Origin: Caenorhabditis remanei
Lineage: Eukaryota > Nematoda > Chromadorea > Rhabditida > Rhabditidae
Assembly: GCF_010183535.1 (NCBI RefSeq)
Contig: NC_071331.1
Span: 10,602,001 to 10,666,000 of the forward strand
DNA: 64,000 nucleotides
Direction of reading: 5' to 3'
In this document: positions 45,485-57,600 of the stretch, piece after piece
How the letters are laid out: every line of letters starts with the position of its first letter
Numbering within the stretch: position 1 is the first letter of the stretch
Notes under the pieces: generated by a model
Told to the model about the DNA's origin: nothing
Seen by the model: the letters and a program-made list of their open reading frames with translations, nothing else
Database searches by the model: none
Translations under genes and position numbers: made by a program

Positions 45485-46032
45485 ATTAGCAGCCCACTTT
45501 TCTTACAACTGCGCTCCACCGCAAACGAGAGAGTATCGCCGAGAGACGCAGAGTTTTTTTCTGGCGCCGACACAGATTTTCAGTTTTTGACCAATTTTTT
45601 GCTATTTTTCATAGTTTTTTTGTGAATTACCGTAAATACTGTATTATAACGGCACCTGTAATAGAACGGCACCTGTATTATAACGGCACCCCATCTACAC
45701 ACAGAATTCATGAATATGATAAGCCCGGTGTTTTTTCTTGGTTCTGATTAGAAGCAGCGTGGTTAGTAACTTCTAGATCACCCAAAGAACGTCCAAAAAA
45801 GTTTTTTCGTTTAATTTCAATGAGTTTTTGAAACTACAAAATTTCTCTCGGATGCAGTTGAAAAATATAACGGCATGCCGTTATAATACAGTATATACGG
45901 TATCATGAAAAACAGCGAAAATAAATCAAAAACTGTGAAAATCTGTTTCGGCGCAAGAAAAAACTCTGCGTCTCTCGCCGATACTCTCTCGTTTGCGGTG
46001 GGGCGCAGTTGTAAGAAAAGTGGACTGCTAAT
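45485..46032. repeat. Inverted repeat interrupted by a MITE
   Basis: The left arm ATTAGCAGCCCACTTTTC... with AACTGCG and ACGAGAGAGTATCG is mirrored by the right arm ending ACTGCTAAT. The arms are about 140 bp. Their centre is occupied by the TA-flanked element at 45630-45900. Confidence 0.75.
45630..45900. mobile_element. TA-flanked MITE, CCGTAAATACTG family
   Basis: A 271-bp element with the same ends and interior (ACGGCACCTGTATTATAACG, GAACGTCCAAAAA) as 21463-21730, flanked by TA. It sits inside the larger inverted repeat and is therefore the younger insertion. Confidence 0.75.
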
Positions 46033-47060
46033 AGAGATAGAAGCCACCGAAAAGACAAGTTTCTGGAACGGAAGTGAAAAGAGTGCAGGATCGAATTGGG
46101 TGAAGATTATCGGCCATTTGATAATTATTAACAACAGAAATATATTTTGCTCCGTTTCGCAAATACATGAAAAACAACAAGCGCTTTATGCTGTATTCAT
46201 ACGATTTTTCCTCCAGCGCGGTAAGTTTCAGAAATTGTTGTAGTTGGTGCCGAACGAATATTACAGTCCTTGACAAGAGCAAGCGAAAAAGTTTGAGGTT
46301 ACAAGAAAATGCATCAGATTGATAAAGGGTACTAGAAGTAGAAGTAAGACTAATCTTAATAAAAAGAAATATAAAAAAAAACAACTTCATCACAAAAAGT
46401 CTATTTCTTTTGCAGCCAAATTTTTGCGGGTCACAGATCTTCATATCCAGAAATCGAGACACCAGAACTAGATTCGGTTTGTGGTTTATTGAATTTTCCA
46501 GAAAGAATTCAGTTTCAAATGTTTCATGAAAAGGCAGCACATTTACCAGAAGCATTATGAATCGGGGAATTACAATTCTAAGCGTTGTATATCTTCTTTG
46601 AAACGATGCATGTTTTATAAATCAATTTCAAAATGGGATAAAATTGAAAACTGTTTTAATTGCTTTATATCAACCATATAGTACTTGTAAAAGAGTTTAA
46701 AGGCTTTTTTTTCAATAACAATTGTGTTCGACCCAATAAATCAGGTGGGTTTTTTTACCATCTGATAACTACCCCCGTGCGATAATTCTTCTAGACGAGC
46801 TTCTCGAAAATCGCTTTATTATTCTGCTTTATAAACAGTGAAAATGAAACATCAAGGGTTTCCGAGCGACAAGATGTACCAAGTGATTTAAAACGGAAGA
46901 TATCATTATTAGGATACAGAGAAACAGTTTTAAAATCTTCATTCGAATCTTTACTAAACACCTTTATCCGAACAAAAAGAATACACAAAATCTGCATCGT
47001 TCTAGCCAAAACAAGCGCCTTATTTTAAAATGTACATGTAATTTACATATCGAAGGAATA

Positions 47061-50000
47061 TCAAATCGAATAAATATTCCTGGTCACTTGATCATCTGTC
47101 ATAACAGAAACTTTTGCTTTGTTTCGCTTTGCGAAGAAATCTGAAATCTTCTAATGATTACAGAGAGACCATTTTCTCAACTCACCTCGTATTACATTTC
47201 TATAATTATCCACAAAAAACAGACATGGAAGAGGATCAAGAGCAGGATAGACCGCATATATTATAGTGATTGGGGCGGAGAGAAATTCACAATCAATGAG
47301 GAGAAGAGGGCCAGTGAAGAGAATTCCGAAGGGGATGAAGATGAAGAGAACTGGGATTAGGGTCTGAAATTCGATATAGTTATATAGTGATATAGATGAA
47401 AAACACCTGAAAACTGTTTCAGTTGTGTCATAACGACAAGAATTTTTTTGAAGAAGTTTCAGTGAGGTTTCGTAAACGATAATTTATTCTTCCTGTTTCA
47501 ATCAGCCGGTTAAAGTTTGGTAATATTCAAAATTACGATATCACCCTATTTGAATGTTCACAGAAGAAGTTTGCGTGCGGGGTAGCAGTGGCCAAAAAGC
47601 ACTTGACCTACATCATTCGAGAGCTTAGTCACAAGTCCGAAAAATGACCAAAAAATGGCAGAATCTGGGGCATCTGTAAATGAGTCAACACAGAATTTTA
47701 TGACCGAAAATGAATTATCTTGAAGGTAGATGGAAGAATCAGTTCATAGAGAGTTATAGAGACTTTCAAAAGTGCTCGAAAGCCCTATTTATTCACAGTG
47801 AGGTAAATTTTAATTTGAGTTTCCGAAACCGGGAAAACAAGCAAAAATAGGAGTTTCGCGAGAGATACCCCTTTGGATAATGATTTTTCCTCTTGAAATT
47901 CTGCGTCGACTCATATACAAATTTTACCAGTTTCAGCCACTTTTGAAGAAATTGGGTAAACTTGTGACCCACATTTCTCAGCTCCTATTCTTTGGACTTT
48001 TGATTCAATTCCAATTTGTTCCCCATACCTGTGCCAACAATGCTTTATACAACTGCATTTGCAAATTCTTCGAGAATTTCGACTCCAGTCTTCCCAACAA
48101 CTGCTTGATCTTTGTCCAGCTCTTAACCATCATGACTACCACAACGGAAAGGGATAAAGTCATTGATGAGACCAAATTAATTAATCCATAACCAGATTTC
48201 CAATGGAATTCTTTCTCTTCTTTCTCATTTAGTGGCCAGAAAACGGCAGCTGAATAGGCGGCGTCTTCGATCGGGAGGTTGTACTTTTCTTGAAGCATTG
48301 GACTGAAAAAATGGGAGTTTAGGGATCTACAGTGTCCGTAATAAAGAAAGGCCCTCTCCGATTATGCCGATTCTGTTTCAACCGTATGATGTCATGAAAA
48401 ACGGTGAACGGTATTCGATATATCGAACGAACTAACCAGGCACACAGTTTCATGATTCCTCTTCAAAATCTACGGGTACACCATCAAAAAATATGGTGGG
48501 ACATAGATAGCCCTTTTATTTAAAATTTAATTTTTTGATACAATTATTCCGTTTTTTTTTTGTGTAAAAACAGTTTTGATCAGTCTTAAAGGGGTCTTAC
48601 GCAATGTATTCGGAAGAAATTGGGTTCATTGCGAAAAAGTAACCAGCGATGAAAGTCCAATTGACACATCCAAAGATTGGGACGAAAAACCAAAAGATCT
48701 GATAGGCTCCTTTGAAGAATCGTAGGCGGCCTTGTCTGAAAATATACGAAAATTGTTTTATATAACGAGTTTTCATAGCTAGTTCAAGTTAATCACAGTT
48801 GTGAAACATAACTGTTTTTTGTCGAAATGTCCAATGCCCACTTTTGTAACCGTTTCTCATAATCTACTTGTCAATATCAATTTTAATCACAAATCAATAG
48901 GAACAAAATTGTGATAAAAACTTGTAAAGTGCCAGTATACTGTGAACTGAAATTTTTGTGAACTTTTAGCAAAAAACCAAACTTTCAATTTTGATTTAGA
49001 ATTATATGTACATGATCTTGAAACTAATCAAAATATTGGACACATTTGGCTTTTTTCGAGGAATGGATAATAACAATGAAACACCTTTGATGTAAAAAAA
49101 TCAGAAGCAACGCTTTCTCCGTGACATTAAATGACTGAGACATCAATAATGTTAGAATAGGTGAAAACTAATTGAAACGGAAAGTTTTGAACCTAAAAAG
49201 ATGTTGCGATCAACAAACACCCCGTAAAAAACAGAACATTCTATTTTGATTGATGTGTATTAAAGTTCTCTATCACTCACTTGAAATCATGTTAATTTCT
49301 AGAATAATGTAAGCGAACTTAAAGATACATTATTTCCATGGTCAAGTGCTCTCATCAATCACATCTGTGCTCTAATACTAATTCGCCTAAACTTACTGTT
49401 TGAAACATATTTAAAGAACTTTATGTATCTTACCTTTCCAAAGCAAAATACCGGTAGACGAAATGAATTGCGATTCCGTAAATTGTCATTCCACAACAGC
49501 CACATAGAACGCCTGAAAATGAATAGATAGACGCGAGGAAATATCGAAGGATCATTGTTTTTCAAAAGGAAGTGTCAAATTATAATCTTGAAACATTAAA
49601 AAAAATGAGAAAGTTTCCGCTGAACTTCAACCCAAGCTTTTGAAATAAAAACTTTAGTTAGAGCAGCAGGATCACTGTGTACGGAATATGAATTTGAGTG
49701 TCCCTTCTCACGAAACTTCCTTAACACTTACTCATGAGGAACTCTTCAATGCGTCGAGGCAACATTCTGTTCCGAAGATCCATCACCATGAAAAATGCAC
49801 TTCCTCGGCTGTAGATGTTCTGAAAAAAACCGTTCTGAGTGCACTAAAAACTTTCACTGTTTTAAACTATTCTGATGAAACCGAACAATTTCTTTCAAGC
49901 AGTAATTTGACTTCAAAAACTAATTCTTACCGGTTTGATTATCACATCCAAAGTGGTGAACATTAACGAGATCCCACAAAAATAGCACATAAGATTCCGA

Positions 50001-50128
50001 TAAGTTCCCATTTTCTTTGGTGATTTTGTGATGATTAAGAAGATCAAAAGGGAATTTGAAAGGACTGCGATGGCACAGGAAATGAGTTGAATTAAGGTTT
50101 TCAACGATTCGAAGGTGTCGATTTCCAT
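47061..50128 (-). CDS. Str-type chemoreceptor 4
   Basis: Seven exons from ATG 50128 (MEIDTFESLK). Marks: TKSPKKMGTYRNLM, NIYSRGSAFFMVMDLRNRM, GIAIHFVYRYFALER, YSAAVFWPLNEKEE, LQMQLYKALLAQTLIPV, VYPALDPLPCLFFVDNYRN. The tail exon starts DFFAKRNKAKVS and ends at 47061. It is closest to Str receptor 2: the sixth exon reads LFIFIPFGILFT in both. All joins are in frame. An ATG further upstream in the same frame would add residues before the first span without a known motif. It is a presumed chemosensory GPCR. Confidence 0.87.
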
Positions 50129-50488
50129 GATGGAATGGATCGGGGGATAGACTGAAAAATAATACGACAATTTTCAGATGAATACGTAGAACTTGAGATT
50201 ATCGGAATAAAACGTATAGTGGAACGGAAATTAAAAAGTTGTAATAAAGAATAACAATAAAAGGAAGTGGGTGTACATTTTCGTGTAGTCTTGGTTCTAT
50301 GAAATCTGAAGGGTTCAGAGAAATCATCCATTGAAAACAGCTTGGAAATGGGTTAATAAAATGGTTTATCTGAAACGTTGTTTTTTTTTTTGAAAATTAG
50401 GAATCGGGTTCACAGTGGATCAGACATAACGATAAGTGATGTTGTGGACCAAAAAATAAGAAAACAAACTTTGGTAAATACCCTAACT

Positions 50489-50988
50489 GTCGCGACGGTT
50501 TATGGGGTGGTGAGCCCGAACCGGCCGCGAGGAGTGAGAGGAATTGAACTTAGAAAGAAGAGCCAACACACGTTTTAAATGACAACGGTTTATTCGAAAA
50601 TATACGCGAGTTAAATACGATACCTTCATCAGATCCAGTGATCTTGATAGTTGGTGGAGATCCAGATGCGGCGTTAGGAGAAGGTGTAGTTGTTGATGTA
50701 GTAGACGGCATTGGCGATGCTGCTTGGCTCTGCTGCTGCTGTTGTTGTTCGTACTCTTTCGAAGATACTGATTCATAACGTTTCTTCCTCCTACATCGAC
50801 AGTGCCACGTAGTAGGGTCGTCAAGATAAGGAGTTGTGGAGCACGTCGGTCAAGGGAATAATTAAGGTATCATATCTTCCTCACGTCTATATGAAGTTCA
50901 CCGTTGTCTAATTAAGAATAGGAGAATAATCTACGATTTAGATTGTACCAGTTGTGATAATATAGCTAGGGCTATTATTGTCACGACA
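50489..50988 (-). mobile_element. Solo LTR with 5-bp target duplication
   Basis: A 500-bp unit starts TGTCGCGACGG and ends GTCACGACA, giving TG...CA ends in either direction. It is flanked by CTAAC on both sides (50484-50488 and 50989-50993). No second LTR or pol gene is nearby, so this is a solo LTR left by recombination. An AATAAA on the minus strand (50594-50589) suggests that orientation. A minus-strand frame through it with a Gln run is probably the tail of a retrotransposon ORF, not a host gene. Family (Gypsy or Bel type) not determined. Confidence 0.78.
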
Positions 50989-51153
50989 CTAACCTTACAC
51001 CATTAAATTTTCGGATTCATCCGGGAGACAATGCTTCGAAACTGTTTTGAAAAGTCACTTAATCTTGAATATGGACAGTTTCAAAATTAAAAATATTCTG
51101 CATCCAGAGGTCAGAACACTGAATACAAACAAATGTTTAGGGCTTTCTACTTG

Positions 51154-51181
51154 CCCCCCCCCCCCCCTCTCTCTCTCTCTT
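51154..51181. repeat. (C)14 followed by (TC)n
   Basis: Fourteen C run directly into an alternating TC tract. Confidence 0.85.
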
Positions 51182-51519
51182 TTGACCTATTCACGAGGTA
51201 GCAAAAAAGGCCAAAAACTATTTTTCTTTTTACTACTTCCAAAGGGAAAAATGTTTTCCTTCCTAATTTTGCGTCCTCCAGAATCAACCCATCAAATTGT
51301 TTCTATATATTTTTGTAATTCACTTCGGTTGTATCAGTGGCTCTTTGCCCTTCATCTCGAATCAAAATAAATCTAGGGCGGCAGATAAACATTTCAAAAA
51401 TCTATGGAAGCAACTTTAGAAGGTGTTGAAACGGGAACATTTTTCAAAATTCCAGATTCTAACAATTCACAATGAATGCTGATACTCTGCTAAATTGAAG
51501 TCATTCATATCAGAGTTGT

Positions 51520-51815
51520 CCGGAATCCGGATTCCGGATTCCGAATTCCGGTTTTTTGAGTTTCCTTTTTCCGGAATCCAGAAGTTGAAATTTATAATTT
51601 TTTTTGAGTTCAAATCCTAAAAAAAAGTTTTAAACTTTATTTATCATTAAAAACATCCGAAAAAGAAGACTTGTCTTGGCAAATTAATCGAATCATTCCG
51701 AATTCCGGATTCCGAAATTCGAAAATTTGATTCCGGTTCCGGATTCCGGATTTCGAAAATTTGATTCCGGTTCCGGATTCCGTATTCCGGAAACTGAAAA
51801 ATGGCATTCCGGGTG
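51520..51815. repeat. CCGGATTCC / GGAATCCGG palindromic repeat
   Basis: Many overlapping copies of CCGGATTCCG and TTCCGGAAT stand at both ends of a roughly 300-bp unit. The arrangement resembles the GGAAGTCGG repeats at 40740-41000. Confidence 0.6.
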
Positions 51816-53828
51816 ATTGAACACTGTCTGACTTTCTAAAATTGATATTTTCTTGAGCAAATTTGTTGCTTACCATTCCAGTAATATGGTTGAATAAGCG
51901 AACGAGAAAATCTGATGACACTAAAAAATCGATTAAAAATGCGATAGTTTGTGTCATAACTGTAATCACTGAAATCTCAGACATCACACTTGGTTTTTTT
52001 ACAAAGATAATTCTGGTGAACTCCTAAAGTACGTCTACTGATCATTGTCATAAGGTACAACAGATCAATGTAGGAAACTGGGGATTGACTGTATACTGTA
52101 AGTGATAAAAAGATTTTGTTCAGCCAGTCGGATAATTTATAGAGGGCTGAACTTTAACATGTGGGAGATTTTTATCCTAAGTAAAAAGGATCCAGAAGTT
52201 GTTGTTCATCATGTTTATGCACAGAGAAATTCTACATTTCAGAGTAGCGGAAGAGAAGAAGGGCTAGAAAAACACAGAATCAAGTAGAATACATATGAAA
52301 ATAGTCAAATTACAAAGATAGAGATGATTGGATTGTGAAGACAACCTTAAAATCTACCCCAAAATAAATGTTCGCAATAATTCAAGTAGAGAAACAGTTG
52401 AAATTCTAAAACAAATATGATATCACCCAGCATGGTTTTCCTGTTGCAATCCATCTGGGTCAGAGTCTCAAAATGATGGTCTTTTGCTTTTGAGTTCATT
52501 ATTTTTGTCTGATCATTTTTGTGATTTGGTTCAAAAAAGTTAGTCTGTGACGACGCACTAGACAGAAGTTTCCTGTTCTACACAGTACGGAAATTCAGAT
52601 CTGATGAGCATGAAATATTAAAAGGAACATACATATGACTCAACAACAGCGCGAACTGAAATAAATTAAGATAATAGTCATAAAACTTCCGTGAAACGTG
52701 AATTTTTAAGAGTTGATTTTATTACTCTACCAAACTTTGAAAGTTTTATAAAATGCGATTACGACCTGATGACGACAGAACTCGATAAACAAATCCAGAC
52801 GTCTCTAACAAGTTGAAAATAGAAAAAACTTCTGGAATAAATCAGAAAATATTGGAATGCCAACCAAGCAGCTGACGTGCCATTAGTATTATTATTTTAT
52901 AGAATTTCTTAACTTCACCTGTGTCTCGGTAATCGAGTTCATAAAATTGTCGATCAGAAAACATTAATTCTTTGGAATTGTGAGCATTATTAATTTGAAT
53001 CTCAGTGATTCTTATTTCCAACCTTTTTGAAACTGAAAATAAATTTTGCTCATTCGAAATTTATTAAATCAGAAGAACTTTTTGGTCTGAAGGTGGGAGT
53101 CATCGAGAACGCAATGATGTGTATTTTTGAGTCATTATCGAATTACGTGTTTTTTTTTTGAACCGGTTCATATTCGAACTAGACTGAAGTATAAAGAGTA
53201 AATGGGAAAGACAGTTTCAAAATATTTGTAAGTTTTCAAACCGTCAAAATAGAAAATACCGTCAAAATTAAAAAATATCAACGTTCCCAAAGTCGAATTT
53301 CTAGGCCACGGCCACCAACTTTCTTCGGCCATTTCAATGATTCTCTTGTGTTTCTGTATGTCCGGATGTCCACACCTTCAAAATTTCATTGAAAATTAGT
53401 CTGAATTCCGCTTTTGGTTTCAAAATATAAAAATTTCGAGCTGCAAATGCGCTAATTCGGTGGAAAAACTGTATGTATGTTTATGAATTAGACCGGATAT
53501 CCACGATTAGTTAAAAATTGAGTTATTTGATGCTGAAAAGTATTTCTCACTGAAAATTAATTTTTGTGGTAAATTAAGCAAAAAATAGATTTTAAAACCA
53601 GAAATCGGGTCTATTTTTATGCTTGATTGAAACACCGTGAGCTAGGATAGTGACTGGAATCGGTCAAGATCTGTTGAGGGATAGTGATGATAGTGATAGA
53701 AGATAGAGATAGTGATAGTAAGTGAGAAGTGATATCCCCGTTCATGTCTGATGAGGTATCCTTATGGCTAGGCGTGACCAAGCAGGATATTCTTGACTAG
53801 GAAAGATAGAACCTAGTCCTGTATGTGA

Positions 53829-54657
53829 TTGTCAAGTATCAAGCTAAAGGTTCAGAACAATTTAGGTCGTCAGACTAAAAATGACAATGAGGCTGAAAAA
53901 GCCGATCTTAAGCTATCTACGATGCCTAAGTTAAAATCGACAACGCCAAACCCCCAATCCTTCCTTTACTTCCAGAACAAATCCCAAAAGCCACTGACCG
54001 CCGATGTTCCATGCCTCAACGACACCGAGATGCTCTCCTAAATGAACGATTCAAAGGTCCGCAAAGCAATCCACATTCCGTTCAACCTTGGAAAATGAGA
54101 TATTTGCAGGTAAGAGTAGGTTGATAACAACACCTAAACATGGTTTTGCCAATGGAATACTTTAACCAAATGTGAACTTCAGCCAATTTGCAGCAGGCTT
54201 AGATAAGTTTTTCCCAATTTAACCGGTATCAGGATACCTTAGGAAAGCTTTGTAAGTCATAGACTATATTAGCCAAGCATTTTTGTCTATCTGAGACATT
54301 TTCTGCTAACTGCCGAGAAGTGTCAAACAGACATGGCTTACACATTCTCAGCCAATTCTAATCAAGTTTAGTCTGTCTTAACAAACACTCTTACCTTCTA
54401 GCGACAAGGTGACAACCACCTACCAAAAGCAATACACCGACATGACTCCATTCATCAAGAAGATCGTCGAGAACCACGTTCGCGAGCTCCTCTACTACGG
54501 TGACACCGACATGGCATGCAACTTCATGATGGGACAACAGTTCGCCGATCAGTTGGGACTCCGTAGAAAATTGAAGAAGACTCCATGGAAGTTCAACAGA
54601 CAAATCGCTGGATTCAAGACACTCTTTGATGGGCTCAGCTTCATTACTATCCGCGGA
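53829..54657 (+). pseudogene. Truncated serine carboxypeptidase (S10) pseudogene
   Basis: Two exons separated by an intact intron (54110-54402) encode the C-terminal part of a peptidase S10 protein: DVPCLNDTEMLS, KVRKAIHIPFNLGK, then [34 protein letters not shown] and GLSFITIRG. Two nonsense codons are visible: TAA at 54039-54041, right after EMLS, and TGA at 54096-54098, right after NLGK. The Asp of the catalytic triad (GDTDM) is present. Homology stops just after ITIRG, where intact relatives continue into the catalytic His segment (G-x-G-H). The foldback element begins at exactly that point. No N-terminal part is found upstream. It is non-functional. Confidence 0.88.
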
Positions 54658-57600
54658 AATTTCTACACTGGGAGATTTCAAATTCGCGCTTGCATCAGCC
54701 CGGATCATCATAGCCAGCATATCTTCAGTCTGAAAGTTTTTTTAAAGCAGAACTTACCAATTTTGGAATCCAATGCCCGACAAACCCGTTTTCATTGTAT
54801 CCGAGTTGTCCATCATCGTTCCATCTATTGCATTGTCCTTGTCACTGAGTCCGGTCCATGATTCCGTCATCCGTCGTTGCATCGGTTGATTTTTTGAAAA
54901 AAGTGTTAAGGAAATAAATAGAAAAGGAAGAAAGTATCGCGTTTCTTAATATTGAAATTTCAACACACTCTAGATCGGGAGGATTCAAATCTGCGTCTAC
55001 CGTGAGAAAACCCACAGCCCGGATAAGTATAGACCTCTCGCAGCGTAACTGACCGTGTCTAACCGGAACCGACACAGATAAAAATGGTGGGGGAAGTCAG
55101 TAACATAGACAATATCCTCATAGGGCACTTACGGATTTTCGACTCTTCGTTTGCGTTCATCTCTCATCGTTTTGATGTCAATCGATTAATCTTAATCACT
55201 GAAGTTTTCCATTTGCTGATGTTCTGGCCGTCTTTATTTCAGCTTGAGACGCGGTGCTGTAAGAAATATTTGAATTAAATATACACGATATAAAATGGTG
55301 CAGAATAATGTAAGCAATTGAAAAAACAAGGAGAAGGACCTTCTTTTTTTTTCCTAATAACATTTTTTGATGATTTCCTAATAACATTTTTTGGTTATCT
55401 AATAAAAGGTGGATAAGCTCAGATCGAGTTACGCATGGTGAATGAGGAGAGTTGGAAACATCCCTACAAATCTATGTTTTTTAATTACAAAAGAACACTT
55501 TTGAGAGAACTTGCGCCTGCTGAAATAAACTCTCACTAGGGAAGGTCACCGAGTCAGTGTGGAGATATGGGTCGTGACCTATATCATTGGAAAGCTGGGA
55601 AAACGCTGATTCCAAATATATATTCAGTTTTGTCCTCGAGGCCTGGTATTCGAGAAACACTGACTCGGTGACCTTCCTTAGTCAGCCCGGATAAGTATAT
55701 CCCGCATAACTTCAGTCCGAGTTTGAAAAGAACTTACCAATTCTGGAATCCATTGACTGATGAACTCGTTTTCCTTGTATCCTAGTCGTCTCTCATTGTT
55801 GACTCGAGTGTATTGTCCTTATTCCATCATCCGTCGTTGCAATGGTTGATTTTTTGGAAAAAAAAGCGTTAGGGAATTAAATTGAAAAGATGAAAGTATC
55901 TTATTTCATAAAGTTGAAATTTCAACATACTCTAGATCGGGAGGATTCAAACCCGCGTCTACCGTGAGAAAACCCACAGCCCGGATAAGTATAGACCTCA
56001 CGCAGCGTAACTAACCGTGTCTAACCGGAACCGACACAGATAAGAATGGTGGGGGAAGTCAATAGAAATGAAATTATCTTATTTTTGGATATTTTTATGA
56101 ATTTCTGATAGCCCGCTCGTAGCATAACTTTCGCCCGAAAACTTTTTAGAATTACTTACCAATTCTGGAATCCATTGCCAGGTACCACATCGTTCCATCT
56201 ATTGCATTGTCCTTGTCACTGAGTCCGGTCTTTGATTCCGTCATCCGTCGTTGCATTGGTTGATTTTTGGAAAAAAGTGTTAGGGAATTAAATAGAAAAG
56301 GAAGAAAGTATCACGTTTCTTAATATTGAAATTTCAACATACTCTAGATCGGGAGGATTCAAACCTGCGTCTACCGTGAGTAAACCCACAGCCCGGATGA
56401 GTATAGACCTCACGCAGCGTAACTGACCGTGTCTAACCGGAACCGACACAGATAAGAATGGTGGGGGAAGTCAATATAACATAAAGAATATCCTAATAGG
56501 GCACTTACGGATTTTCGAATCTCAGCTTGCGTTCATCTCTCCTCGTTGCGTCGTCAATCGACTAGTCCCTTAATCACTGAGTTAATCACTGAAGTTTTCC
56601 ATTTGCTGATGTTCAGGCCGTCTTTATCTCAGCTTGAGACGCGGTGCTGTAAGAAATATTTGAATTAAATATACATGATATAACATTTTTCAGAAAAATG
56701 AAAGCAATTGAAAAAAAACACTGAGAAAAACCTTCTTGTAGGCCGGAATGAAGGGAGAATGACTGAAGACTGGTCAACAGGCAGATGAGAGCAGGGGGCG
56801 GGACTTAACACAAATAGATTTCCCATGGTGATATGAGGACAGATGACATGTATGTGAAGAAGACGAATGGACCAGACAATAGACGGAAATTCAAATTACA
56901 AAATTTTCTCAAACCCCTTTTCTCTCATGACCCCCCCCCCCTGTTATTGATTCCCACTGCGGTAGATAAAACAAGCAGCAGGTGTCTTAATCCAATGTGA
57001 CCGTGTCAACTAATTGTCTCTCCTTCCGTCTATTGTCTGGTCCATTCGTCTTCTTCACATACACGTCATCTCTCCTCATATCACCATGGGAAATCTATTT
57101 GTGTTAAGTCCCGCCCCCTGCTCTCATCTGCCTGTTGGCCAGTCTTGAGTCATTCTCCCTTCATTCCGGCCTACAAGAAGGCCTTTCTCCCTGTTTTTTC
57201 AATTGCTTTCATTTTTCTGAAAAATGTTATATCATGTATATTTAATTCAAATATTTCTTACAGCACTGCGTCTCAAGCTGAGATAAAGACGGCCTGAACA
57301 TCAGCAAATGGAAAACTTCAGTGATTAAGACTAGTCGATTGATGTCCCAACGAGGAGGGATGAACGCAAACTGAGATTCGAAAATCCGTAAGTGCCCTAT
57401 TAGGATATTCTTTATGTTATATTGACTTCCCCCACCATTCTTATCTGTGTCGGTTCCGGTTAGACACGGTCAGTTACGCTGCGTGAGGTCTATACTTATC
57501 CGGGCTGTGGGTTTTCTCACGGTAGACGCGGGTTTGAATCCTCCCGATCTAGAAAATTACAAAAATTCAATAAAAAACAAAAAAATTGTGTAATTTCTTT

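Larger units (their letters stand above)
42363..47060. other. 4.7-kb gene-poor region
   Basis: Several short ORFs (for example 43399-43713, 44106-44363, 44461-44805 and 46028-46555) lack splice context and known motifs. It contains a pyrimidine-rich block at about 45095-45180 and the nested inverted repeat at 45485-46032. A piece near 42890-42950 repeats, inverted, near 33635-33680. No gene is supported. Confidence 0.45.
50994..53828. other. Gene-free region with simple repeats
   Basis: Besides the C/CT run and the CCGGATTCC repeat it has only weak ORFs. A degenerate TGATAG-rich stretch lies at about 53680-53730. No RNA gene is recognised. Confidence 0.4.

Noticed and set aside
50483..50824. 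113-codon ORF on the minus strand
   Set aside because: Lies almost entirely within the solo LTR; an alternative frame there also reads openly, so it is treated as retrotransposon sequence.
54842..55278. ORFs in the left arm of the large foldback, repeated in the right arm
   Set aside because: Duplicated by the symmetry of the arms; they run through the tRNA-like modules and have no protein-family features.
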